A DNA stretch of 64,000 nucleotides, taken from Argopecten irradians. Its lineage: Eukaryota; Mollusca; Bivalvia; Pectinida; Pectinidae. The translations under genes and the position numbers were made by a program. Below, in pieces: positions 1 to 11,656 of this stretch (position 1 is the first letter of the stretch; every line of letters begins with the position of its first letter). Location: NCBI RefSeq assembly GCF_041381155.1, contig NC_091137.1, positions 25,031,351 through 25,095,350 on the forward strand. The letters are read 5' to 3'. The notes beneath the pieces are model-generated. The model had not been told where the DNA came from, did no database searches, and saw nothing but the letters and a program-made list of their open reading frames with translations.

Positions 1-3000
1 AAATGCAATCCAATAATTCTACAGCCTAATCACCAATAAATAATAGAAGGATTGAAAACCGGCTCCGAAAAAAACCGTTTGAATTTAAGCTAGCAATACC
101 GTTTTTTGTTCTTTTTAGATGCAAAACCTTTATATAAATCTATATCCCTTCGAACAATATCATTAATTGTTTTATGTACTTATAAGGATTACTTTTTTTG
201 ATATTAAAGCATCGATCGATAATACATTTAGCTAGAAAAAACTAAATATTACCTCCCTGTCAAGTTGACTGATTGTGCCAATTTTGAAGTGTTTTTTTAT
301 ACTTAGATTTTTGGCAAAACACCCATTTTGGTAGTTAATATTTCGGGAAAATAAAAAAAGCAAATGCTTCCAAATATGTTATAATCCTTTTTTGTATATT
401 TTTGTACTTGTTATTTTGATCATTTTGTTGTAATTAAAACGCCGCTATAAAATCATGCACATATCTTAATTTAGTAGAAAAAAACTACCGCACACTAATT
501 TGCTGAATACTTCCCATAATATGATCGAAGTACATAAATTTGCAATACAAAATAATGCTAAATTTTTCCGAATATGCTTTATTCGTTTGTTCATAAAAAC
601 TTTGCCAGTAACTTAAATCAGAACTGTGATGATTTTTCAGATCTATAAATTGAATCTGAAGAACTTTTATTTTTATCCTTTATATCTCATTGAAAAATTA
701 TGTAACTACCCATCCGGTTCCATTATGGAAAAATGAAAATCCCTACTGACCGTATTCAAATATTTGATCAAAAAGAAACTTCAATCTTTTCACTTTATAA
801 AGAACGCCTGTCCGCTTATGGTGATCAATATATCATTCGCCAAATAGGATTTTGTAATCTGATTAGTCACAAATAGATATTCACATTTTTTGATATTTCA
901 ACTTACCAGGACTTAGTCCAATTTAGAGAAGTTTTAGTCCAAAAATTGGCACTAATGAGGATTTGATTAGACGTTCAACACGCTCTTGTTATATTTAATG
1001 GGAATATAGCTTTATATATGTTGTCTCTTTTTAGGTGAATATAGCCCCAACATGAGAACCTATATTAATTCTAAGACTTCCATCTAAACACTTGAAGACA
1101 GTGTAACTTCCTGAACCTGAATAACATTCTTGAATAAAAAAGACATATCATTCATACTTTGGACTTCAACATATCCTTGACATCGAATTCCCTCAGGCAA
1201 AAGACCAACCTCCTTTGAGCAACCATGTTTATCGCTCAGTAGTGAATGTAAAATATGTTTTACTTTTAAAGACCCTTGCTATCCGTCATAAGTTATATTT
1301 ACAAGATTCCTTACCAAAATGAGTTTCAATGGTATTGTTTAGCTTATGTAACCATTTTACATATCTTCAACAATCCAACAAAAGCATATTTGCAAAATTA
1401 TGCAATTTTTTCTTGTCATTACGTGTTTTCCTGTTTTCCTTTCAACATTCTAGGTTTTGGCACATTCTGTGCTGTCCTTGCATAAACGTTCACTTTGCAC
1501 ATACAGTATGATTTCAAGTATCACATGATACACAATGGTATGTTTATAATTTTGGTCTATCAAAGCTTGGCAAAATCAATGACAACTATATCCCCTATGG
1601 TTTGCGGTGTGTGATGTATCTTTGGGAGGTCGTGTTTCAGAAACACTTCCCAAATAGTGTTACTTCTTGTAAAGCGAACGTTTTGCCCTTCTTGTACTAA
1701 AAACGAAAGTCAGATCTGTAATGAAAACAAAGAACAAACTATTTGTTACAACTAATTTGGGGTAACACACTATCTTTACTGACCATATTAAAAGCAATGC
1801 ACAGTGCATAATAACATCATTCCACGATAAATTGCTGAGCACTTGAAGCAGGTTTCCTAATCACGCTGTTATATTTATTTTCACGGGCACAAATTCTGTA
1901 GTTCGGCCATAGGGTTTCCATCAGATTGCACAACTCTAACTCACAAGACGTGAATGTTCAACTTTCATCTACTGGCCAAAATGTTACCAGATTTGCCATG
2001 GGACTGTCAATCTTTCTGCAATGTCAAATATCCTCACTTTGTAATTTTATTCGCGACGAAGCTGAAACGATACACTATGTGAATTGCGGAAAAGCCTTTT
2101 TTCTGAGACATGCAATTATTTTTTTCAGGTACAATTCCAACCGGATGCAGACTATCTGCAGTATTTTTTCGTTTTGTCTTGTGTGACTTAATTTTAATTA
2201 ACAGCTATTACCGTCCTTTGATGTGGTGGCTCTCCCAATGCAGTGTATGCGTATTTTGTGACAAGGGTGCGTGAATTGGAGACTGCGATAATTAATTGAA
2301 CCCCGTTGATTATTCTTGTATATGGCAAATGGTCGCCGATCTGGATGAGTGCTACTGATCACTCCTGTTCCATAAGAATTCTACCAAGCAACACACCTTA
2401 CTTATTCGTGTACTTCATACTACAACATGGCCGAACACAAACAGTTCAATCCCTTTAGATATATGAACTCACTGTAGTTTGTCAGTGTTTCAAAAAGCAT
2501 CTGACAATCCAGAAAGCATCATTCAACAAATACCGTAATATAGTTTTTGGTTAAATTTGCTAATTTACGTCAACAGGACAATGCTGGTGTAGCCCAGAGC
2601 GCTCTATTTTCTATCAAGAGCGACACGCTCAACTGAATAAAAAAAAGAATTTGCCGGTCCAGGTTGAGGTTTTCAAATAATATAGAAATAGTTAAAATAT
2701 GATCAAACATGTAACTTGGTACTACAGTTGGTTATTAATGGAGAAACAGTCTCTACCCGCTATACATTGTACACTATCTTATAAGATGATAAAAAGGGTA
2801 TGAAATGAATTAACCAGACTCAAAGTTTTTCTCCAGGTGTACATTAATTACATCGTGGGAATAAAAAAGGCATTTACCTGAATTATCATATGAAAATGAG
2901 ATATTATAATTGTTATACTCCATTACCATCACAAGTGACTGTCTTGTCGTTTCAATTAAGCAAAATTCTACTGCTAGAAGGTCGATAATCTACAGTGATA

Positions 3001-4349
3001 TGAGTCAATTTGAAATACCCTATAAGCCGGACGTGACATTGTAAGCTACATATTCCTAAGGGATCTGTGCATCAAAAAACTGCAACTATCAAAAACAAAA
3101 CAAATCTTAGGTCCCAGTTGTTTATCTTCATAACACCATTATATGTATACGCATGAACATCTCGTGTAAATGTATAAAATGATAACTACCAGATTTTCCA
3201 GTGGCGTATTCAGTATTACAAGTATTCAGAAATTGATTATCAGATTTGTTAATATCGAATGAACAACATCATTTGGAGTAGAAATGACCGGGTAAGTTGC
3301 TTGTCAGGAATGTTACATTTTCCAAACTTTTGTTTTATTGTTAGAAAAAATAAAATCAGTTACAGGAGAAAAGTGTCTTTCGGTGCCAGTGTATTATTAC
3401 GCATGCCAGTTATGTGGAAATTGTTTAACCCCCCGTTATCTGATTTTTAAAGACTTGCTCAGGTGTAGTAATGGGCCATCCTATCTCAAATAATCCAATA
3501 AAGCTAATTCATACTCAATATCTTCTTGTAACGAAAGTTATCTATGTGAACAGCTTAGGTTTTGATGGTAATCGGACCCAAAAAATGTGCTGAACCAAAC
3601 GTGATTGTGCCCTTTTAGATTTTAAGAGCAAATTGTCCGATAACATCTATACTGACCTCGTTCATAATACCAATGTGTTTTATAGCGTTTCCCAAGAACT
3701 TAACTTTTAAAAGTGCATGTTTTTGTATCGAAATATACATGTTTTCGTTTGCTAGGGTGAAAAATCATTAGCTAGGGGGGTTTTAATTTGATAAATTTCT
3801 AAATAAATTGTCTGTAATAGAACTGTCAATCCATATATAAATCAGTGTTTGTAAAATAAAGCACCTAATTTTAATATTTCGGCGGAATATATATGAAATA
3901 TAGGGAAAATCAATGCTAAAATCCTTTTAAAAAAGCTGTATATTAAAATAGCATATTTATTGGTAATTTGACAATTTATTTCGGTTAAGATTCGTTCAGC
4001 TTGATTGATAAGGCCATCATATCAATTTTTGGGGCAATTGAAATTTGTAGTGGAGAGAAGTAAATTGTGTTTTTTTCATCAATTGTAGATATTACAGTAG
4101 AATCACCTATTCTAGGTAAACATGTATTGCATTTCTTTTGATTCATTTAATACAAGCACGGTGACTGTGATCATTAGAAGCTCACATGACTAAACACAAT
4201 TTATGCGTGACATTCATCACGGTCATTATTGTTCAATGCAAGGCTTTTGCTGGTTGACCAAAATCTTCCATTCAAAGATGTCCTTGGCAAAACTTATAGG
4301 CCAAATCCTTATTTGATATATACCTAAAAATGAATCAGGTGTTTATTGA
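1..4349. other. Gene-poor flank left of copy A
   Basis: AT-rich DNA without a confident gene. I looked here for the missing peroxidase exons 8-15 of copy A, using the copy B sequences (the CF.IPI exon, the TSYVDGS exon, the RYGHTLI exon and the LNIQRGRDHG exon), and saw none. The only coding-like segment is the short minus-strand frame at 1031-1278, listed separately. Open frames at 1276-1511, 1926-2186 and 3259-3450 have no recognisable domain. Confidence 0.6.
1031..1278 (-). pseudogene. Unassigned coding-like relic, possible exon with one frame break
   Basis: On the minus strand an open frame runs from the stop at 1279-1281 through residues such as LLSDKHGCSKEVGLLPEG and YVEVQSMNDMSF. At the six-A run 1136-1141 (T6 on the coding strand) the reading passes smoothly into another frame (IQECYSGSGSYTVFKC) that ends at a TAA at 1031-1033. 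Restoring one base there would give roughly 80 continuous residues with four or five cysteines. A possible acceptor (ctactgag) precedes the DKHGC segment. The GC....LLPE pattern is loosely like the C-terminal half of a ZP domain, but I cannot assign it. It may be chance, a decayed exon, or an exon with a homopolymer error. Confidence 0.2.
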
Positions 4350-4379
4350 TTATCCACGTCTACAGTATTGAAAACTAAC

Positions 4380-4572
4380 CTCTAGAAATGGGTGTTTCCC
4401 CGACGTCGTGGTCTGTAAACTGTCCCCATACCATAATCATCAGGCTTTCTCTCAGTATCGTCCGGAGGTTCAGAAGTAGCGTCGTATTTATTAGAGTACA
4501 CTTCCACAGACAGATTTCGTGCACTGGGTAGAGGACTACCGTTCACACTCAACGTCCGGGGGGAGTCGAAAC
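4380..4572 (-). pseudogene. Copy A exon 7: peroxidase exon with 1-bp insertion and premature stop
   Basis: Homologue of copy B exon 7 (GIDSPRTLSVNGSPLPSAR and the WGQFTDHDVG distal-haem motif). It is 193 bp against 192 bp in copy B. The extra base lies in the T run at 4446-4448 (plus strand). After DDTER the frame changes, so the nucleotides for WGQFTDHDVG are present but out of frame, and a TAG occurs at 4382-4384, two bases before the donor. Acceptor (ATTTAAG) and donor (GTTAGT) are both intact. Homology to copy B continues only about 30 bp into the next intron and stops near 4350. Confidence 0.85.
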
Positions 4573-5738
4573 CTTAAATCAATTGTAGTTTAATTGTAAA
4601 ATGTTCAAACCAAACATAGATGTTGAGCTAATATAAACTGCGATTTGGTGAGGGTTAAGAAAGACAAACGTCAGTTTTTAGCAAGACTCAAGGTGAAAAA
4701 AAAACGACTTTTATTTCATGGCATTGTTCATTTTCTTTTTTTCTTCTTAATCTATATCAGAAAACAGACATACCCTGTCATATTGAAGTCCTTATTGATG
4801 AAAAATACTTTTTAACCAAGATAAATGACAATGAATGTATCTGAACGAGGATTATAATTATTTCACATTATGCAGTATTTTTGAAATCAATATATCCTAT
4901 TTAAGATTAAGTGAGATTCAGGATCCATTGTATGCAACTAGAAAGACGTCAACAGTATTTCAAATACTATGCTTTACATTTTATTCAGTAAAGCAATTCA
5001 ATTGAATCGACCAGTACAGCAAGATGCACACGTGTCATCCTTGGTGTATTTTGGCAATACCAGCACTTGTAACCATGGGAACAGCATAACTTATGGTACG
5101 ATAGCCATATAACACCAAATGGGATTTATAAAAATTGACAAAAAATAAAAAAATCTTATGCAGAAAACAAACCTCAAAAACATAGAGGGCAACATCTTCT
5201 AACGACCAATGTTACCTGTTATGGTAGATAATTCATCAGACATGGACCACACGTCTATTATGTAGGAAAATTAGATATCCCAACTTAATGAAAAATAGAC
5301 CTTCGAAATCGCCCCAGTGTATAGAGGCCAGGAAAGAGTTTTGAACACCCCCACTGACTAGCAGATGAATTTCAAAAGCAAAAATGTTTTCGGACAAGTA
5401 ACTGTTCCTTGGCCTAGATAACAATGATATGGATTTGGAAATCCAGATTGAAATTTTGGTTTTATATATTAATTTTGAAAACGAAAAGGTAAAAGCAATA
5501 GAATTTCAGGAATTATTTTAGTGCAAAATGCATGTTATTTCAAAATGGCTTCCCTGGTTGGTGTTTGAGTTGAAGGACACACACTTTTTTCTATCTAGTG
5601 TTATATGAAAACCTAGAATTTAATTATAGAACACAGTAGTTAACTAATAATATTCAGCTGTTTTAATATTTCATTACGCAACTTTAATAAACTCTGTAAA
5701 ATTATTCAGTTGGTTAGTCTCCTTTAATACTAACTAAC

Positions 5739-5956
5739 CATCCTGGTAGGCGGGCGGTAGTAGTCTGTTTTGAGTGATGTGAGCGGCTCCCCAGTGAGGG
5801 TGGTCGACGTTGTTACACTCGCCATTGATCGTCCTATAGACGCCGGTCTTGTAACAATGTGAATCGCCCGGAATACATAACGAGTCGAATTTCTCACGCC
5901 ATTTTTTCTGAACCGTACTGTCTTGTTTTAATTCTGCTAGACCGTGAAATGTTGCT
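5739..5956 (-). CDS. Copy A exon 6: N-terminal part of animal haem peroxidase domain
   Basis: 218-bp exon, the same length as in copy B, with acceptor TTGCAG and donor GTTAGT. It encodes VYRTINGECNNVDHPHWGAA followed by NRLLPPAYQDG, the conserved start of animal haem peroxidase domains (typically YRTI.G.CNN...P..G and LPP.Y.DG). Frame is intact and phases fit exons 5 and 7. The cysteine-rich stretch before the motif (SLCIPGDSHCYKTG) differs from that of copy B. Confidence 0.85.
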
Positions 5957-6176
5957 CTGCAATAAAACAATAAAATATAGGATTACCAGAATGGCAGAAT
6001 CTATAGTATATTAGAAAGAATATAATTTTGATTTGATTTAAACATATTTTATATGCAATTTTTACAATACAAAAAGGATTGGGTACAAGTTAAAAAACTT
6101 ATATTAAGCCCGTTCCAGTTATTTTTAACGTATACAAGCAAATGGATGACCTAAGGTATATGAAGATAAACTTTAT

Positions 6177-6209
<33 letters not shown>

Positions 6210-7680
6210 GGAGAGAGGGAGGGAAAGAGAGAGAAGGGGAGAGAGATTATCAGTATTTTGATATAAAATATAACAACATATGATATAGAACTAGAAAGAA
6301 TATAACGGAGTTGTTGTTAATTAAGTATATATATAATTGTTTATTTTTGAATGAATGAATGTGAATGATTGACATGTATAAAATTATAAAAGCTAAATTA
6401 TTTCTTATTAAGTAAGAGTGATGAAAGTTTGTGAAAAAAATCAAAATAATTTAAATTTGGTGAGAGGGCTTCTGCGAAAGGGAAGTATACTGCAATTTAC
6501 ATGTTTCTTTGAATATTTTTTTTACTTTTGAAAAAAAAGTTATAAAACTTTTGTATAGATTTGTTATTGAATATTAGAATATGTCGAACTGAGTAGTCTC
6601 CTTTTTACTTATTTTATATAAGAGTAATGTCCCCTGACACATTTGTTGGAAATTAATTATACAATATTTAAATTATTTAGATAACAATTTATTTTGAAAG
6701 GATATGAATGGTTGAGGTGCATTAACGAGTAAATGATGGATATATCTGAAATTATTGTGAAAGTGGTGAAAATCTTTGTTCAAAATCAGAATATTTAATT
6801 TTAATATAGAAATTGGTGTGAGAGTCCTTTTGTGAAAAGAAAACATTGTTTTTTACATGTCTAATGAACATTTTTTGTAGAAAAAAAGAGGAATGGCACA
6901 ATCTATAAAACAAATATCTATTGCGTATTCCTGTAAAATTAATAGCAAAAAACCCTAATACATAAACTTATTGCACGGGTTTAGTGTAGCATCCTTTTCC
7001 CTCTAGTGCCGCAAACTAGTATAGTAATAACTTGAATTTCTCCGCGCAAAAGTTACTCACGTAATAGGTTGATAAGCATTACCGGGTGTCATACCCATGC
7101 AGGATAACCTATCGAATATTAAGCACTGTACAACTTTCAACCAATCAATAATATGCAGGCGTACATTCATGACGCCATAATCGCTATACATGCAACTCAA
7201 GAGGAAATGAATTGTTATTTATTGATATATACACAATTAGATGAATATACGGTTTTTTAAGGACCTACTTTCTTTATATGGCAAAAAATAGGTCAACTTG
7301 ATATTTTTATCGGAATTACCTTTTTACCACAACCTTTCAATAAACACACGTTATTTCGAATTCCTTGTTCTAAGTATTTGAGCTAATTGATGTGATATAG
7401 AAAAAAGTACGTGATTTAAAGGCAGACACTGGTGACGTCATTATATCATGTGCTCTTATGTCTGATGTGTATTGACTGTCGGGGCATCTGATTTTATTTT
7501 CGTGCTTAGTAAGGTACTTTATAACCGTTTTTAAAATTGCCCTCATTAAATTAATGCTAATGCAATTATAATAGGCTGATGTTAAGATTGGATTATCGTG
7601 ATGTTATTCTTTCTTTTTTGTTATTTGGGATTGTGATAAGGACATTTAGCTGACATCTTTATATGTCGTTAATTTCTTAC
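5957..7680 (-). other. Copy A intron 5 with GA microsatellite
   Basis: Intron between the linker exon and the first peroxidase exon. It contains a GA/GGGA microsatellite at 6178-6246, followed by AT-rich DNA. A segment near 7065-7150 is similar to copy B intron 5 and is open in both copies, but its splice phase does not fit (see rejected items). Nothing else is recognised. Confidence 0.7.
6178..6246. repeat. GA microsatellite
   Basis: Pure GA repeat of about 14 units, then interrupted GA/GGGGA repeats, inside intron 5 of copy A. Absent from the corresponding intron of copy B. Confidence 0.95.
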
Positions 7681-7822
7681 CCTTGCAGCAACTCTTTTGT
7701 TGCCGCCAGTGAAAGTATGGCTGCTTCTTCTTCCTTCTCGACAACACTTTCAGCCGTCATCATATTATTAAGGGCCGCTATGGCTTCTGAAGTATGCGTG
7801 TCTCCCAACTGAGGATCCAGAC
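7681..7822 (-). CDS. Copy A exon 5: helical linker before the peroxidase domain
   Basis: 142-bp exon with acceptor TTTTAG and donor GTAAGA, the same length and phase as in copy B. It encodes LDPQLGDTHTSEAIAALNNM followed by an Ala/Glu-rich, probably helical segment ending KELLQG. Segments like this usually precede the catalytic part of invertebrate secreted peroxidases, as propeptide or linker. Frame intact. Confidence 0.8.
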
Positions 7823-8300
7823 CTAAAATATTATCATGTTTAATCAGGTCTATAACGTTAGGTTCTAAATGCTATTCATTAAATATTAGATTTGATAAGA
7901 TATAAAATGGTGTCTCAAGCGAACGGAAAGTAACAACCGAACAGGCATCATATAACGGAATTTTTGTCTTTGTGCTTGTTGGTTATCCTAGGGTTATTCT
8001 TGTTTTTCCCGATTAGTCCCTACACAGAAGAGCGGCTTTAATATAAGGGCGAATCGACGTTGTGGTACTTTTTCAAACATCTCAACAGTTTGATTCAAAG
8101 CGTTCTTTTGACTTTCGTAACAACGCCTCCTAAATTCTGTTTCGGCTTTCGCTCGATGAAGGATTGATTGCGTGTATCATTATTGTAATGACATTTTTCG
8201 TCTTCTTTATGTTGCATTTTGTATAGTAAATTCTGTCTTATATGATCGTGTAGGTGATAGGTGTGACTTGAGATTGACTCATGTATCTATATAAACTTAC

Positions 8301-8762
8301 CGACTTCATATGATGCGACAATCCGCCATTTCCCGTCTCCATATATATTTGTCGTTACGCCGATGAAATCCAACGACCTTGATGAGTAGGATTGACCAGT
8401 CATGAAAACCTCCCAACCTTTTTGCTTTTGTCGAAGTACCTGTATATTGCCGCCATACCAGCTAATCATAAATGCCCTGTATTCGTTACAATCTACTACC
8501 CCGTCCATGTCGTTTCTCCCCAGTTCCATGTCACCCGAGCGAATGACTGACTCCATATTTAGGTTATTGCCGAGGATAATTTCAATTCCGTCGGTAACGT
8601 TCTGGTCATCTCGTTCAAAAAGTGCAATGTGTGCGTTCCTGCACGCCATTACTTCGAACATCAAGTACGGAGGTCTTCTCACAGCAGGCAGCCCGTGTTC
8701 GTGCAGCATCTCAAAAACAGTTTTATCGAAGGTTCTAGGGGTATTGATAACGATATCCCGTT
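8301..8762 (-). CDS. Copy A exon 4: second FAMeT-like (Methyltransf_FA) domain
   Basis: 462-bp exon with acceptor TTTTCCAG and donor GTAAGT. It encodes LMFEVMACRNAHIALFE, IEIILGNNLNMESVIRSG, DCNEYRAFMISWYGGNIQV and DFIGVTTNIYGDGKWRIV. This is the usual layout of the domain annotated as farnesoic acid O-methyltransferase (Pfam Methyltransf_FA): a conserved AC..A...L, an EI..G..N..S.IR core, a C.EYR..W.SW strand and a final IGV/IGLTT...G.W. One NVT glycosylation sequon is present. Protein identity to copy B exon 4 is roughly 88% by eye. The family name comes from a crustacean protein, and methyltransferase activity should not be assumed here. Confidence 0.85.
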
Positions 8763-10209
8763 CTGGAAAACGGATAAAAGAGAATTAATAATAAAAATAT
8801 CAAAGTCTTGAGTTATCGAGAAAGGAAAACGCGACACGTAAAATAGATAGATAAATACATAAAACAATAATGAAAGTGATACAATATAACGTCGCTATTT
8901 AAGCATTAAACTATCTTCCTATGACAGCTATGGTCTATATAGATGCTATAGGAAGATAGTTTAATACTTATATATACATTATAAAATCATTTTTGGGTCT
9001 CTGCATTAACATTGTTTAAGCTAGACCAGGAAAACCGTTTATCAACGAAGATTTAATCCACGAGATGGAACAGCCATTTTGACGGTAATCAGTAGACGTC
9101 ACCACGTCAACATTAATGACGTCATAATGGTCACGGTTTGGGTGTTAGCTATACCCTCATATACTTCACTTTGCATTGATTTGTTTATATAGTAGAAATG
9201 ACAATTAAATGTAAATATAAAGAGTTAAATGCCATTTGAAGTGGTGTTTTATGGTTACATAAGAGATAATGACTAAAATCAAATGAAGTAATGCAACAAA
9301 TCTGCCAGCAAGAGAATATAGCGTGCTTTTTTGCTTTAATTAAATACTTGTGAGTGAATGAAATGAAATACGTGCTTTATTGTATTTGTCTCTCATGTAT
9401 CTTCTGTACATGTTGTGTTGTTTATAATATTTGAATATATTAATATTAAAAAAAATACTTAAACATGATATTATGTATAACACTTAATACATGTAGTTAT
9501 TAAATAAGGGAGATAACTCCTATCGCTATGTCATCAATACATCCTATAAAGTTCATATCATTAATTTAGGTTATAGAACTTTCTAGAATATTATCATGTA
9601 TGTATATCATTTATTTACTGTCTTAGTTAGATATTTCTAGAAGTAGAAGGTTCTCCAATATTCTTGAATTAGGGTTTAGCTATATATACTCTAGCTGTGC
9701 AAGGCTAATAAGAACTGTAACGAGACCTGCAATTAGACATATCAATAATTGATTCTATTGAGGGAGCTATTGTGACTTTATCTGTGGATTATTACAAGGC
9801 ATTGTAGGGATTTATTCATATTGCATGGGACTTTACAAATTATCTGTGGACATTCATTTTCCTCGTGGATTTGTGAACATTATTAATTTGACACCTGAAA
9901 GGAATAAGGATTATACCACAACATTCACATACAGATATTACTATTGCACCACCACCAATTACTTTAGATATTGTAAACCATCTCTATATAATATTGTATA
10001 TATAATAAAATTGTGTTTGAATTTAGCTGCTGGTTTCTCATTTCTGTTATTCTTGGTCGTAACAATGATCATTTTATAGCTCATATTAATGGCTAAAAGT
10101 AACTCAGTTAGATATTATGAATATAGTCCCTATCATTCATTTGATTTTTTTTTATAATACTCAAACATGTAAAACAATTGTATGTCCATTATAATTTTGT
10201 GCCTCCTAC
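8763..10209 (-). other. Copy A intron 3 with a short hairpin
   Basis: 1.45-kb AT-rich intron between the two FAMeT exons. Apart from the inverted repeat at 8901-8969 I see no structure. The open frame at 9825-10079 on the plus strand has no recognisable domain. Confidence 0.7.
8901..8969. repeat. 22-bp inverted repeat (hairpin)
   Basis: Left arm 8901-8922 and right arm 8948-8969 are inverted copies with one mismatch, separated by 25 bases. The core is TTAAACTATCTTCCTAT. It lies in intron 3 of copy A. It resembles the ends of a small foldback element, but no target-site duplication is obvious. Confidence 0.8.
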
Positions 10210-10692
10210 CTCGTTTTGGAACCCTGAAATGCCCGTTAGCCCATCTAGCTGTGGTTAATCCAATGAACTGAACATTGTAAGGTTGGTTTGAGGAATCTTG
10301 CCATTCCAAGATCTGGATCCATCTTGACGTCGTCGGATCTAGTTTCGATACCTGTATATTTGCTCCCGCCCAGCCCACAAAGAACGTGCGGTATTCATTA
10401 CAGTCCAGAAGGCCTCTTTCTCTATGTCTGTCCTTGGCTGGGAACTGCTGGCGTCCACTCCTAATTAGAGATATACTGTTGCGCCTGGCCCCGATAACGA
10501 TTTCGTAAAAACGACCATATTGTTGTTGGTCTTCTTTCAACCCCACAAAGGCGCTGTTACACGCCCTAACTTCAAAAACTATAGCCTTCACTTCGCTTGT
10601 TGCACATTCCGTTGTCTGTAACAATTCGTAGTCGTAAGTTCCACTCGAGTTGGTGCGTTGCCTTTTAGTTTCAAACGCTTCGAGATGCCCAC
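10210..10692 (-). CDS. Copy A exon 3: first FAMeT-like (Methyltransf_FA) domain
   Basis: 483-bp exon, the same length as in copy B, with acceptor TTATTTCAG and donor GTAGGA. It encodes GGHLEAFETK, YDYELLQTTECATS, VFEVRACNSAFVGLKED, YEIVIGARRNSISLIRSG, DCNEYRTFFVGWAGANIQV and VQFIGLTTARWANGHFRV. All core elements of the Methyltransf_FA fold are visible. The central loop (GARRNSIS..RHRERG) is the most divergent part relative to copy B. Overall protein identity is about 80% by eye. Confidence 0.85.
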
Positions 10693-10868
10693 CTGAAATA
10701 ACAAAACAGCACGTTTGTTCTGCAATACAAGTAATACATGATAACATGAAACATAAATGACATGATGTTTATACAGACGCTTTTACACAAATGCTATCGA
10801 TTGCGCTGCATTATATTACAATACTATTTTATAAGACAACACTTTGATCTTATGTATGCATTACATAC

Positions 10869-11144
10869 CATTTGTAAAATAAAACTTCTTAAGATCGTTG
10901 TACTGCATTAGACGATCGTCTGCAAATTTAAATGCGTCCTGAATTTCTGTCTCAATGTCTCGGATAACGTAGGTTCCTCTTCTGTTTACATACGTTCCTC
11001 TTTTTTGCCGTTCCGTTATCTCGTCCACTTTATTGCCATTTTCTAACTCAAGTTCTTCGGAAGTGGATATGGCGGTCACGGAGTTGACTAGTAGCACAGA
11101 GAATAAAATCGCCAGCAGGAGATGATTTAACAACATGGTCGGCA
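10869..11144 (-). CDS. Copy A exon 2: start codon, signal peptide and propeptide-like segment
   Basis: Acceptor TTCCAG; ATG at 11134-11136; donor GTATGT. It encodes MLLNHLLLAILFSVLLVNSV, a typical secretory signal, with cleavage likely after SVTA. A charged linker follows, with a basic RQKR site just before a repeated GTYV motif (RGTYVNRRGTYV), then DAFKFADDRLMQYNDLKKFY, which is strongly conserved with copy B. The ATG is chosen because it immediately precedes the hydrophobic core and matches the copy B start. The RQKR site is a candidate for furin-type cleavage and is not conserved in copy B. Confidence 0.85.
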
Positions 11145-11300
11145 CTGGAATTAAACATCATTTTATATGTAGCGATACAGGTCATATAAGTAATACCAAC
11201 GGTTATATTCCAGTTAGCACTAGATCCTTCCAAACGTATACCTGTAGGTAATTAACAAATTACTCCAAGTTGTAAATATTGGGCAAAGGAGATTTGTTAA

Positions 11301-11656
11301 AGATGCTCCACCGCCGACAGACCAAAAATGATATTCATCATTTGAACAATAATTGGTGTTTAATAGTGTATACATAAGTCTGATTAACACAAAAAATAAT
11401 ATAAAATAATTTATTTTGCCTTTGGTACATGCGCATTCAGTAGTTCATTTCATATAGGATATAGTGGTACGGATTTTTTTCGGGATGCAATTAATTGTTT
11501 TTCATATTTTTAACTTGACGTAAAATTAGAAGCTCAAACTTTTTAATGGTGGTAATGGTGTAAAGTAAGTAACTTTTGTAACTGAAGAAAAATACTAAAT
11601 CGTCTGCTCCTGTTTTTAATAGTGAAAACATACCATTTGTCAGCGGTGGAGCATCT
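11301..11656. mobile_element. MITE with TTAA target duplication
   Basis: 356-bp element bounded by TTAA at 11297-11300 and 11657-11660, with terminal inverted repeats of about 18-20 bp (AGATGCTCCACCGCYGACA). It contains no ORF. TTAA duplication is the hallmark of piggyBac-type transposition, so this is probably a non-autonomous piggyBac-like MITE, sitting in intron 1 of copy A. A partial inverted relative is at 47296-47617. Confidence 0.8.

Noticed and set aside
8402..8788. Plus-strand ORF of 128 residues over copy A exon 4, and its match at 41966-42337 in copy B
   Set aside because: Antisense shadow of the FAMeT exon; the minus strand has the conserved domain and splice sites.
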